Assembly (NCBI RefSeq): GCF_014694375.1
Contig: NZ_JAAUWW010000002.1
Coordinates: forward strand, 1 to 64,000
DNA: 64,000 nt
Source: Vibrio sp. S17_S38
GTDB taxonomy: Bacteria; Pseudomonadota; Gammaproteobacteria; Enterobacterales; Vibrionaceae
Direction: 5' to 3'
Shown here: positions 55,399 to 63,337 of the stretch, piece by piece
Position numbering within the stretch: the stretch's first letter is position 1
How the letters are laid out: each line of letters starts with the position of its first letter
Position numbers and translations under genes: made by a program
The notes under the pieces: generated by a model
What the model was told of the DNA's origin: nothing
What the model saw: the letters and a program-made list of their open reading frames with translations, nothing else
Databases searched by the model: none

Positions 55399-56325
55399 AT
55401 GTTTGAATTCAGAGAAAACCTGTGTGGATCCGTCATTGAACAAAACCTTACTCAGCGTGACTGGCAAGATAAGATTTATCTTGCTGATAGTTGCAAGGAA
55501 CGGTTTATTGTCCAATCTGAGCTGTCAGAGCTTGGAACTGAAGGCATCACCATGGCAGGATTAGCTGAGTTATCTGATGGATACATTGTTGAGCGTAAAC
55601 ACCCAGAAATTCATACTCTCCTGTTTACTCAAGAAGGGGGAGGGCGACTGCTCACTGAGCAAGGTATTTATGCCATTACGCCAAACACCGTTACCGTTTT
55701 ACCTGAAAATATCCCGTTTCGTTTTGAGTTGTCGGATAGTCCAAGTTGGAAAATGGCTTGGATTTTATTGCCACCAACAGTCAAGTGGCAGCAAATTGAG
55801 AATAGCCTGCAACGAGTTGAGCCAACCCATTTGTGTGAATCTGTGTGGTCTTTACTGAATTTACTTCATCAAGATGGTGTCGATAGAGACGCGCATGGTC
55901 GTTCCACTTTTAGGCAATTATTATTGAGTGAATTGACTCGTATTTTATTAGGTTCGACTGACAGCCAGCCTTCTAATGCATCACTTCGAGTGCAAAGCGT
56001 GTTTAATCAAGTGGAAGCTCAACTGCATTTACCATGGACAGTGAAAGAGATCGCAAAGCGCAGTTATTTGAGTGAAGAGCAATTGAATCGAATTTCAAAG
56101 CTGCTGTACCAGCATTCACCGAGTCAGCAGTTGATCCGTTTAAGAATGGAGAAAGCCGCCGATCTTCTGCATCACCGAGATTGGACGATCGCCATGATCG
56201 CCCATCGACTTGGTTACCCTGATCCTTTCAATTTTACCCATAGATTCCGAAAATTCTATGGTCGATCACCAAGAAATTTTCGAAAAAACTTGGCAACCAT
56301 TCAGGATCTTAACGAGAGTCACTAA
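55399..56325 (+). CDS. AraC-family regulator divergent from the MATE gene
   Basis: The 308-residue regulator has an N-terminal cupin-like sensing region (HPEIHTLLFTQEGGGRLLTEQGIYAITPNTVTVLPENIPFRF). A C-terminal AraC double helix-turn-helix follows (WTVKEIAKRSYLSEEQLNRISKLLYQ; WTIAMIAHRLGYPDPFNFTHRFRKFYGRSPRNFRK). The short shared promoter region with the MATE gene suggests direct control. The inducer is unknown. Confidence 0.82.
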   Translation: MFEFRENLCGSVIEQNLTQRDWQDKIYLADSCKERFIVQSELSELGTEGITMAGLAELSDGYIVERKHPEIHTLLFTQEGGGRLLTEQGIYAITPNTVTVLPENIPFRFELSDSPSWKMAWILLPPTVKWQQIENSLQRVEPTHLCESVWSLLNLLHQDGVDRDAHGRSTFRQLLLSELTRILLGSTDSQPSNASLRVQSVFNQVEAQLHLPWTVKEIAKRSYLSEEQLNRISKLLYQHSPSQQLIRLRMEKAADLLHHRDWTIAMIAHRLGYPDPFNFTHRFRKFYGRSPRNFRKNLATIQDLNESH

Positions 56326-56331
56326 GCTAAA

Positions 56332-56667
56332 TTATTGACCACAACATTTTTTGTATTTTTTGCCACTACCACAAAGGCAAGCATCGTTGCGGTTTGGTGT
56401 TTTTTCAAAAGTCGTTGGTTTTGGTTTGTTTAAAATGGTCTCTAATTCAATCATATTTTCTTCTTGTTCAGCATCAAGCGTGATATTTGCAATCAATTGA
56501 TGTTGAGCCAGGATCGCTTCAATTTCAGTTTGGCGATCTTGGCTATTTACCACAATAGACAATGGCGCTTCTTCACTACCAAGTTTGATCTCACGGTTTA
56601 CGTTATAGCCCGATTTAACATGGTTTTGACGCGTATCGATACGGCCTTTAAAGAATAGTTTTGACAT
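56332..56667 (-). CDS. SEC-C metal-binding motif protein (PBPRA1643-type)
   Basis: The protein of about 111 residues ends with a zinc-binding SEC-C motif ([20 protein letters not shown]-x-C-x(8)-C-C) like the C-terminus of SecA. The N-terminal half ([30 protein letters not shown]) identifies a family common in Vibrio and Photobacterium. The start at 56667 is conserved in that family; an upstream extension is not. The role is unknown. It marks the left edge of the cassette region. Confidence 0.8.
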   Translation of the reverse strand: MSKLFFKGRIDTRQNHVKSGYNVNREIKLGSEEAPLSIVVNSQDRQTEIEAILAQHQLIANITLDAEQEENMIELETILNKPKPTTFEKTPNRNDACLCGSGKKYKKCCGQ

Positions 56668-57010
56668 GATCGTTTCCAAATAGAGTTGAGCAATTTGCTT
56701 GGCGGCGAGTATACGCACTTTTAAATTTACTTGCTCAAGTTTCGACATTACTCGCTTACATGGTGAAAAATCACGCCTGAAATGCCTTATTAGGTTTTAT
56801 GTATTAACCGTTCGGTTTCCTATTTAGAGTTAATGCCAGAGTGTAGAACAGAAATTTTCCGTCTATTTCTTGGTAAAGATATTAAGAGAGTAGCAAGATC
56901 TTGTTTTTAAAACGAAACGGTTGCCAAATATAAGGAAGCTAGTAAATATAGATATATGGGATAGACAGAAGCATTCCGTCTATTAAGCGTTATGTTTTTA
57001 AGAGGAAATC
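56668..57010. other. left edge of the cassette cluster
   Basis: No gene is seen. The end (56962-56995) has arms ATAGACAGAA/TTCCGTCTAT followed by GCGTTATGT, which looks like the right half of an attC site, so a cassette joint lies at about 56989. The motif TTTTCCGTCTATT also occurs at 56855 and at 60255. Confidence 0.5.
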
Positions 57011-57556
57011 ATGTTTACATTGGATGTTGATACCGATCTGAAACTGGCTTTGGTTACTCCCAAGTTTGCTTCGGCCTATCTTGGAATTGTCAGTCGAGAG
57101 AGGGAGTACTTGAGTCAATGGTTAGCTTGGCCTCCTCATGCAAGCAATGAAGAGTTTTTTCTTAGCTTTATCAAAAGTTCATTGCATGATTATGCTGATG
57201 GAAAATCCTTAGTTTGTGGGATGATTTACCAAGATAAGTTGGTTGGAAATATCAGTTTTAACAGTATTAACCGTCAACTGAAAAAAGTAGAGATTGGCTA
57301 CTGGTTAAGCTCTGAATACCAAGGTAAAGGTATCGTGAGTAAGTCAGTTTTAAAACTGACCGACTTGGCTTTTACTGAATTTGATATGGAAAAGGTTCAG
57401 ATATCAGCAGCGAGCGAAAATATTCCAAGTCGTAATGTATGTGAACGTTTAGGTTTCTCGCTTGAGGGCATAATCAGTTGCGCAGAAAATTTGAATGGCC
57501 GAGTTGTAGATCATGCTGTTTATGGTCTAAATCGTACCCATTGGCCCAAAACATAA
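57011..57556 (+). CDS. GNAT acetyltransferase (RimJ/RimL-like), cassette gene
   Basis: The 181-residue acetyltransferase has the acetyl-CoA loop YQGKGIVSKSVLKL (Q-x-x-G-x-G/A) near residue 105. The RimJ/RimL-type end is SAASENIPSRNVCERLGFSLEGI. It transfers acetyl groups to an amino group of an unknown protein, peptide or small molecule. It is the first full cassette, in the orientation of the array, and is followed by a VCR-like attC site at 57552-57676. Confidence 0.82.
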   Translation: MFTLDVDTDLKLALVTPKFASAYLGIVSREREYLSQWLAWPPHASNEEFFLSFIKSSLHDYADGKSLVCGMIYQDKLVGNISFNSINRQLKKVEIGYWLSSEYQGKGIVSKSVLKLTDLAFTEFDMEKVQISAASENIPSRNVCERLGFSLEGIISCAENLNGRVVDHAVYGLNRTHWPKT

Positions 57557-57676
57557 CAAACGCTTCAAGAGGGACAGCCAACGCGCGGCATTTTTACTAT
57601 GCGTTGGTTTTTGTGATTACGGTGTTATGCGGAAGCTTGGCAGTAGCGTTGGCTGCCCCTTAAGCGGGCGTTAGAT
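57552..57676 (+). repeat. attC site 1 (VCR-like)
   Basis: It starts ATAACAAACGCTTCAAGAGG and ends CCCCTTAAGCGGGCGTTAG. The long arms GGGACAGCCAACGC / GCGTTGGCTGCCCC can fold into the attC hairpin. It is about 125 bp, the size of Vibrio superintegron repeats. Confidence 0.85.
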
Positions 57677-57691
57677 TTTCAAGAGAGAACT

Positions 57692-58393
57692 ATGGATATT
57701 CTTAATAATGCGTGGGTGGTAGGTATTGGAGGGGGCCTTTTGAGTGGTCTTCTTGTAACTTTAATTACCCGATACATCTTTTCGAAGAAAGATGACAAGG
57801 AGTATGTGCAAAAACTCGCTACGGTGAATAAGGAAGTTGTGTATGCACTTCGACCTGGGATTTCTGAGGGGCACATTCCTGATGAAGAAGTACTGTCTTC
57901 TTTAATTAACGCAACAGCGAGAAAATACAAAGTGGCTCGTGATGATGTGTTTAGGCCAAAACAGATTGCCGAAGAATTAATTAAAGAAATATTGGACTCA
58001 AGTTTTATCTCATCAGAAACGAAAAAAAACTATTGTGAAACTTTGGCTCACTTAATAAAAGAAAGAGAGCAAGCCTCTCAGGCACTAGACCTAAAAACCG
58101 TAGAAGAAGTAGAACGTAAAATTTCGGAATCCGACTATAGAAGTCGTCTGGTTACAAGAATGAGTGCTATTCTCGGTTTAACCGCTGCGATGGGGACGAT
58201 GTCTGTTACTCTAATTAAAGACTTGGGTATTTCTTCTGGCGGCGGAATTTCTAAAATATTCGATCTTGCTGCTCCAAGTTTTACTGTTGTATTGGCAACT
58301 ATGGTAGCAATGATTTCGATGGTTCTTGCCATGAAATTGAAAACATTGAAAGATGATGACTTGGAAGATGCCAGTGATAAATCTAACAAGTAA
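57692..58393 (+). CDS. cassette-encoded membrane protein, unknown function
   Basis: The 233-residue protein has one N-terminal membrane helix (WVVGIGGGLLSGLLVTLITRYIF). A charged, helical cytoplasmic region of about 120 residues follows (coiled-coil-like KEREQASQALDLKTVEEVERK), then two C-terminal helices (MSAILGLTAAMGTMSVTLI; SFTVVLATMVAMISMVLAM). I recognise no named family. The layout, a sensor-like soluble region between membrane anchors, resembles effector or sensor membrane proteins of accessory systems, but this is speculation. Confidence 0.65.
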   Translation: MDILNNAWVVGIGGGLLSGLLVTLITRYIFSKKDDKEYVQKLATVNKEVVYALRPGISEGHIPDEEVLSSLINATARKYKVARDDVFRPKQIAEELIKEILDSSFISSETKKNYCETLAHLIKEREQASQALDLKTVEEVERKISESDYRSRLVTRMSAILGLTAAMGTMSVTLIKDLGISSGGGISKIFDLAAPSFTVVLATMVAMISMVLAMKLKTLKDDDLEDASDKSNK

Positions 58394-58465
58394 ATCTACC
58401 GGAAAACATTTGCTTCGTTCGCTGCGCTCACTACACAAATATTTCCGGTAATTTAGGCGTTATAC
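58382..58465 (+). repeat. attC site 2
   Basis: It is about 84 bp, from TCTAACAAG to GGCGTTATAC, with arms TACCGGAAA / TTTCCGGTA. It is shorter and of a different type from site 1 and overlaps the end of the preceding gene. Confidence 0.75.
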
Positions 58466-58477
58466 GATAGGAGTAAA

Positions 58478-59077
58478 ATGAAACTACCAATATTTTTATC
58501 ATCAGCACTTGTTGTGCTAGGTGTTGTATTTGGCGGATGGCTAATCTGTCAAGATTTAACGCTAAATGAAAAACTAACTCTAATTGTCTATATAGTTACG
58601 GCTATAGGCGGTCTAGTTTCCGCGATATTCATTGTTTACGGATATTTTGTAAACTTGAGCGTTTTTAAAGAGTCTCAAAAGCCTAAGCTGATGATTCAGG
58701 TTCATAATGGCTCGTGCATCATAGATGTGAATAGCGTTCAGAAAGAGGTACATCAAACAATAATTAGGTATGCAAACCTTAGTGATAACGAATGTAGATC
58801 TTTAAGTATTACAGCAGCTTTAGAGACTGAAGGTGAGAAAATACTAATTCCAAGGTTATTCTCTGAAACTATGAATTTGTCTCCCGGTGATGATAGGTAT
58901 AGGGATTTCCCTACTTTGAAGTATTTGGCAGACAATGGCGTTGCCCAAGCGGTTTTAGATAACCTATACAGATATAAGCTCAAGGTGTCATATAGCTATA
59001 CGTTAATGGGAGAGTCGACATCTAGTGATTACTATTACTCTTGGAACGTTCAGACTCAAAGTTGGCAAATCGTATAA
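58478..59077 (+). CDS. cassette-encoded membrane-anchored beta protein, unknown function
   Basis: The 199-residue protein has two N-terminal membrane helices (FLSSALVVLGVVFGGWLIC; LIVYIVTAIGGLVSAIFIVYGYF). A soluble domain of about 130 residues follows, mostly beta strands (PKLMIQVHNGSCIIDVNSVQ, RYANLSDNECRSLSITAALE). I recognise no family. A TM-TM-soluble layout is common in small sensors or toxins. The gene sits in its own cassette between attC sites 2 and 3. Confidence 0.65.
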   Translation: MKLPIFLSSALVVLGVVFGGWLICQDLTLNEKLTLIVYIVTAIGGLVSAIFIVYGYFVNLSVFKESQKPKLMIQVHNGSCIIDVNSVQKEVHQTIIRYANLSDNECRSLSITAALETEGEKILIPRLFSETMNLSPGDDRYRDFPTLKYLADNGVAQAVLDNLYRYKLKVSYSYTLMGESTSSDYYYSWNVQTQSWQIV

Positions 59078-59172
59078 CAAGGCGTTCAAGAGTGACTCCG
59101 CAACGTGTGCCGGTTTTCGTTTCGCTTAAGATTATGGCACACGCGGCTGCGCACCTTAACGCGGCGTTATGT
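59072..59172 (+). repeat. attC site 3 (VCR-like)
   Basis: It runs from TATAACAAGGCGTTCAAGAG to CTTAACGCGGCGTTATGT, about 100 bp, with inner arms GTGTGCC / GGCACAC. It follows the second membrane-protein cassette. Confidence 0.82.
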
Positions 59173-59184
59173 TCAGGATGAAGT

Positions 59185-59586
59185 ATGCAGGACGAAATTA
59201 ATCAATATCATGAATTAGCTAAAGATGCAGGAAATCGACTAAGATCTTACATTCTATCGGTTTCATCAGGTGCAACTGGTGTTTTCTTCTTGGCTCTGAC
59301 TAAAGATGATCAGAAATACTCAGATCTAGAGCAAATCTTACTTTCTGCCGCTTTAATCAGTTTTGTTATTACTGTTGTGCTATGCCTCTATGAGCTTCGT
59401 GTGGATGCGAAGCGATTCTTCGCACTTACACAAGAGTTGAGAAAGCCGGAAGAGGAACAGTGTTGGAAAGCTAATGAAAAATACAAGAAAAAGCGTTATT
59501 GGCTAATCCATAGCTCGTACGTAACTCTTGGTGTTGCTATGACTGCTACAAGTGCATTTTTAGTTCTGCGAATAATTTGCACATAA
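59185..59586 (+). CDS. cassette-encoded small membrane protein, unknown function
   Basis: The 133-residue protein has an N-terminal helix (MQDEINQYHELAKDAGNRLR). Two or three membrane segments follow (SYILSVSSGATGVFFLAL; LLSAALISFVITVVLCLYEL; SSYVTLGVAMTATSAFLVLRII) and a charged cytoplasmic loop. I recognise no family. The pattern of a short soluble helix followed by a membrane bundle is seen in SLATT-like effector proteins, but no homology is claimed. No clear attC site follows it. Confidence 0.6.
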   Translation: MQDEINQYHELAKDAGNRLRSYILSVSSGATGVFFLALTKDDQKYSDLEQILLSAALISFVITVVLCLYELRVDAKRFFALTQELRKPEEEQCWKANEKYKKKRYWLIHSSYVTLGVAMTATSAFLVLRIICT

Positions 59587-60301
59587 TAAACATTTAAGGT
59601 TTCAAGATACTTTTACTAATCTGATATCTATCAAGGGGAAGTGCTAGTTTTTATCTCTTGTAGTTTCAATATCTACCCAATATCCACCGCACATTATCAG
59701 TGCGTCATTCCAGCCGAGCCTAAGCGAGAGCAGGAATCTACTTATCACGCGCTGAATATTTACAGTGTTTTTTTACGCTAATACCATTACACAACAAGCG
59801 ATCACAAATAACTCCCTCTCTTAACCAATGAAAAATACTTGGCATCAAGATTTACAGCCAAGGGAGGGCAGGGTTGATGTGAGTGATTTATTTATTCCCA
59901 AAACAGCGTTAGCCAGTAACCTTGCAACTGCTATAATGATTACCCTTTTCCATATATTTTCTCATGTTAAATGTTGTCAAATCTGAGTGGTTTGGAATTG
60001 GAACAATTGGACTTTTAGTCAGAAAAGTTAGGTATGTATGAATCAAAGGTATAGCTCTGGTTTTCGGTTAGTTCTAGCTACTGAGTAAATCCACAGTTCT
60101 TTACTATGAGTTAACTTTGGTGAACTATACGGATTGTTTCCGCATTTTATGATGAATAAATATGAGGTGAATTCATATTTTATGAATCAATTTAGTTGTT
60201 TAGCTTGCTGTTTAAAAAAGTGATTGAGAAGATAGACGGAAAGACTATACGGATTTTTCCGTCTATTAAATTGTTAGCTTTCAAAGAAACCCCAAAACCA
60301 G
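59587..60301. other. 715-bp stretch without a gene: palindromic repeat and attC-like end
   Basis: No coding region is supported. It contains a REP-like palindrome at 59707-59737 (ATTCCAGC / GCAGGAAT, one mismatch). Its right end (60230-60279) has the arms TAGACGGAAA / TTTCCGTCTA followed by GTTAGCT, which looks like the right half of an attC site. A broken cassette or several decayed ones may lie here. Confidence 0.5.
59700..59740. repeat. REP-like palindrome
   Basis: ATTCCAGC and GCAGGAAT flank a GC-rich centre (CGAGCCTAAGCGAGA). This type of short palindrome is dispersed in Vibrio and related genomes. I see no second copy in the window. Confidence 0.5.
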
Positions 60302-61165
60302 ATGAATAGAATTTTATATGCATATCTCAATATTGACCACCCAATGGTAGCTTGGGAGGTAGCGATAGGTCGAATTAAATCAAGTTGTCATGACCATAAT
60401 TTGGGAGTTTCAATATGGTTCTATTCTCAGATGCAAAAGTATATTGCAAATCCTAATTCAAAACTAGTCATAGACGAGTTTAAACTTGAATTGGTTAGGC
60501 AGGCTTCCTTCCCTAAAAAAGTCTCTCGTTTAAAAGGGGTTTATTTCTTTGAATCTTTTGAAATGGCTAATATGGCTCTAGATCGTTGGAATCTGACTAA
60601 ACATAAAAAATATATAACAAAAGTATTTTTTTCGGCTGACACTTATACCAATGTAGATTCAGAATGGATTACAACTTTCCTAGGTTCTGATAATGATGAT
60701 GAATGGATGCAACAATATTGGTCAGGAAAAACATTAGGTGTCAAACCATTAACAGAAATTATAGCCAGTGGCATTGGAATGATTCATGATGAGAAAATAA
60801 AAATGCAGGCATATCAAAAAGTAATAGATAGAGATCCTTACACATCTATTTTTTTAAATATGTGTATAGCTGGTTTTAGAGAGAAACGAATGCTAAATAT
60901 CGGTCAAATATTCCCTTCTATCTCACATGAGTCGGGAGTTTTAAAAGGCGGATATTTTGTACATATGGAAGATATGAATAAAAGAGAGCAAGAAGTGGGA
61001 GAGGCGTTTCAAATGGCGAGAGCTAAAGGTCTAAATTTACCTATGTTTCGACATAGTGATCCAGATGTATTTTTCACACTTCCTGATTTGAAAATCTTAG
61101 ATTTTGAATTTAGCCAAAAAGAAGCTATGACACTATTTGACCAAATACACACGTCAATAAGCTAA
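60302..61165 (+). CDS. cassette-encoded hypothetical protein
   Basis: The 287-residue protein is soluble, of mixed alpha/beta composition, with no signal peptide or membrane segment. It starts MNRILYAYLNIDHPMVAWEV and is rich in aromatic and charged residues. I recognise no family or catalytic motif. It is followed directly by attC site 4. The start overlaps the expected spacing from the attC-like end at 60279. Confidence 0.6.
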   Translation: MNRILYAYLNIDHPMVAWEVAIGRIKSSCHDHNLGVSIWFYSQMQKYIANPNSKLVIDEFKLELVRQASFPKKVSRLKGVYFFESFEMANMALDRWNLTKHKKYITKVFFSADTYTNVDSEWITTFLGSDNDDEWMQQYWSGKTLGVKPLTEIIASGIGMIHDEKIKMQAYQKVIDRDPYTSIFLNMCIAGFREKRMLNIGQIFPSISHESGVLKGGYFVHMEDMNKREQEVGEAFQMARAKGLNLPMFRHSDPDVFFTLPDLKILDFEFSQKEAMTLFDQIHTSIS

Positions 61166-61257
61166 CAAATTGCTTAAGAGTGATTCGTAACGTGTGGCAT
61201 TTTTAGTTTGCGGTAGCTTTTGTATTGCGTTACTCACACCTTAGCAAAGCGTTATAC
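61161..61257 (+). repeat. attC site 4 (VCR-like)
   Basis: It runs from GCTAACAAATTGCTTAAGAG to CCTTAGCAAAGCGTTATAC, about 97 bp, with arms GATTCGTAACG / TTGCGTTACTC that are partly complementary. It overlaps the last codons of the preceding gene. Confidence 0.8.
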
Positions 61258-61290
61258 GCAAAATCCAGTACATCAAAAATTGGGAATTAG

Positions 61291-62676
61291 ATGTTAGAAA
61301 AAGAAAAGATAGTCCTCTTTTTAGGGAATGCAGATCGTGAGGGGGTTACTGCCAAGCTAAAAGCGGTGGGAACACTTTATAAAAGAAAGATGCTTGAATC
61401 GAGCCCTGAAAACTGGCAAACAATTATAGATATTTTTAATGAGTACGAAGTCACTTCAGTAGTCGTTAAATTAACCAACTCGTCCTTTGATATTCTATGC
61501 GAAGAGGAATATAAGGGCTTGAGAGAAGAGCTATTAGGGCTTATATCGACAAAGCCCAATGTATTTTTGTCTCATGAGTCGCTCCTAACTGGAGAAAAAG
61601 GTAACGATCATGGCGAATATATTGCGAAATTAAATGACTATGATCCTGAGCTTGATGAAGACTATCAGTTTTTGAGGTCCCATTATGACGATTTATTTCA
61701 ACCTCCAAACTCGGAAGTTGTTGGTGAGGTACTTTCGCTTTTTGAACATCATGAAATATCAATAATACCCTATCAGAAGAATGTTGAGATGACCCTGATA
61801 GCATCTTCATTCATAGACAAAAATGAAAGCAACTTAATTTTTAGGATCTATGTTCCCTCAGAAAGAATGTGGGCAAATGAAGCTGAAAAGCTATTGCAGT
61901 TATTTAGAGAGTATCTACACAAAGTATCCGGACTAAATGTTAGGCAGGATCAATATAGAACAAATCAAGGGGTTGTTTACGAATTCTTTGGCGGTGATGG
62001 TGTGGAACCAAATTCACTCCCTCAGAAATTCGATGAATTTTCCAGTTTTATGGAGTCATGCGTTTCCAATCCAGAAACTGCTCAGGCGTTATTGGAATCG
62101 AAAGACCTCAATAAGAGTGAAGTATTTAACCTCGTTGAACGGTATAGCAAAGAAGCTAGAAGGTTACATATAGACATTAAGCAAGAAAGAGAAAGAAAAA
62201 TTCTTGCTATTAGGCATGGTTTAGAAAGCGAGCTTTCAGAGCATGTTAGAACTGATCACGACTGGGAAGTTATTGAAAGAGTTGTTGAAGCAAGCGTACC
62301 TTCTGCAAGTGGTATTTCTTCCGCGCTAACAATTGATAGGAAAATTCAACCTGCGCCAAACAATAGCTTAACGGTTAACATAAACCCGCAAGTCATTGAG
62401 TCTGTAAATGGCGTGGTTGCGCAACAAATCATAGGAGATCAACACCTAGGAACTGATGCAAAGACGTTACTGGAACTTATTGACCAATATGCTGGCAAAG
62501 ATAAGGCTATTCTTGCATCTTCAGTACATGAGCTTTCTGATGAAAGCGCCAAAACTGAAGACCGAATAACAGCAAAACACAGGCTGAAAGGTTTTCTTGT
62601 TTCGGCCGGTAGCAAAATTGGTGATGTGGCAACAGGTGTTCTTCAGTCATTTATTGAAAATCAAATTGGCCTGTGA
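61291..62676 (+). CDS. cassette-encoded 461-residue protein, unknown function
   Basis: This large soluble protein may have three parts. The N-terminal alpha/beta region (1-110) has a strand-helix pattern (KIVLFLGNADREGVTAKL; EYEVTSVVVKLTNSSFDIL). The middle (about 140-330) has a beta part and a basic coiled-coil helix (KEARRLHIDIKQERERKILAI). The C-terminal part (about 350-461) starts with a Pro/Asn-rich linker (NNSLTVNINPQVIES) and ends in amphipathic, glycine-containing helices (LVSAGSKIGDVATGVLQSFIE) that could insert in a membrane or oligomerise. No family was recognised. A defence or effector role is conceivable, but nothing proves it. Confidence 0.6.
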   Translation: MLEKEKIVLFLGNADREGVTAKLKAVGTLYKRKMLESSPENWQTIIDIFNEYEVTSVVVKLTNSSFDILCEEEYKGLREELLGLISTKPNVFLSHESLLTGEKGNDHGEYIAKLNDYDPELDEDYQFLRSHYDDLFQPPNSEVVGEVLSLFEHHEISIIPYQKNVEMTLIASSFIDKNESNLIFRIYVPSERMWANEAEKLLQLFREYLHKVSGLNVRQDQYRTNQGVVYEFFGGDGVEPNSLPQKFDEFSSFMESCVSNPETAQALLESKDLNKSEVFNLVERYSKEARRLHIDIKQERERKILAIRHGLESELSEHVRTDHDWEVIERVVEASVPSASGISSALTIDRKIQPAPNNSLTVNINPQVIESVNGVVAQQIIGDQHLGTDAKTLLELIDQYAGKDKAILASSVHELSDESAKTEDRITAKHRLKGFLVSAGSKIGDVATGVLQSFIENQIGL

Positions 62677-62681
62677 AGAGC

Positions 62682-62753
62682 GTATAACAAGGTGCTGCTA
62701 CGGAAAATTTACTCGCTGTCGCTCCCAAATTTCCGCAGAGCACGGCGTTATAT
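62682..62753 (+). repeat. attC site 5
   Basis: It is 72 bp, from TATAACAAGGTGCTGCTACG to GAGCACGGCGTTATAT, with arms CGGAAATTT-type / AAATTTCCG. It is a short type different from the VCR-like sites. Confidence 0.75.
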
Positions 62754-62791
62754 TTTTTAGGCAAGTTCGTGTCAACAATCAATGGAGTCAT

Positions 62792-63061
62792 ATGAATCAA
62801 GATAGCAATCAATTTGCATTCGACCTAGACCAAAGGCACATCATTATTCAGCGTAGATATGAAGCATTGGGTGCGATAAATGATTTTCTAATAGCGTTGT
62901 GGTTTTTGATTGGCAGTTTTTTCTTTCTCACCAGTTCACTCGTTGAAAGTGGTACTTGGTTGTTCGTGGTCGGCAGTGCTCAACTGCTTATCAAGCCAAC
63001 ATTAAAGCTGATAAGTCTAGTACACGTAAGCCGATCTTATCACTCAAAAATGAGTGATTGA
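62792..63061 (+). CDS. YrhK-like small membrane protein
   Basis: The protein of about 89 residues starts at 62792 (MNQDSNQFAFDLDQ) and has two membrane helices (AINDFLIALWFLIGSFFFL; WLFVVGSAQLLIKPTLKLI). It has the R-x-E-x-L-G-A-I-N-D motif of YrhK-like proteins. The function is unknown. It is the last gene of the cassette cluster. The following region (63062-63337) has TATAACAAG at 63092 but no convincing complete attC site. Confidence 0.7.
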   Translation: MNQDSNQFAFDLDQRHIIIQRRYEALGAINDFLIALWFLIGSFFFLTSSLVESGTWLFVVGSAQLLIKPTLKLISLVHVSRSYHSKMSD

Positions 63062-63337
63062 ATGCTATTACTTGAGCTTTAATAGCTAAATATAACAAGT
63101 TAATTAGAAGGGCAAAATATGGCTGGCTATCTCGATTTGCTCATAGATATATAATTTAGTCAATTAAAACACGGGATATGGTCCCTGTTGCTGATAGATA
63201 TTTAAAGACGTTGGAAAAAGTTAGGTTAATAGAGCATTAACTAAACAGTGGTAATGATAGCTGGCTCCGGGTTTGGAACCAGCGGTATCTATTGACATTT
63301 TTGCGTTGATAAACGCTTTGCCAATGTTCTTATGATA

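Larger units (their letters stand above)
56960..62753 (+). mobile_element. integron gene-cassette cluster without a visible integrase
   Basis: Six or seven genes, all on the plus strand and each alone with its own start, are separated by attC-like sites. The sites end in GTTAT/GTTAG core sequences at 56989, 57670, 58459, 59166, 61251 and 62747. Three of them (57552, 59072, 61161) resemble the Vibrio repeats (VCR) of the superintegron, with RYYYAAC-type left ends and TTAAGCGGGCGTTAG-type right ends. No integrase gene lies in the window. The cluster is flanked by the SEC-C gene and gdhA. Confidence 0.8.

Noticed and set aside
56668-56748. A longer SEC-C protein with 27 extra N-terminal residues.
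   Set aside because: The family's conserved sequence starts at MSKLFF (56667), and the extension looks unlike it.
57552-62753. A CRISPR array.
   Set aside because: The repeats are 70-125 bp, imperfect, self-complementary and separated by genes; they are attC sites.
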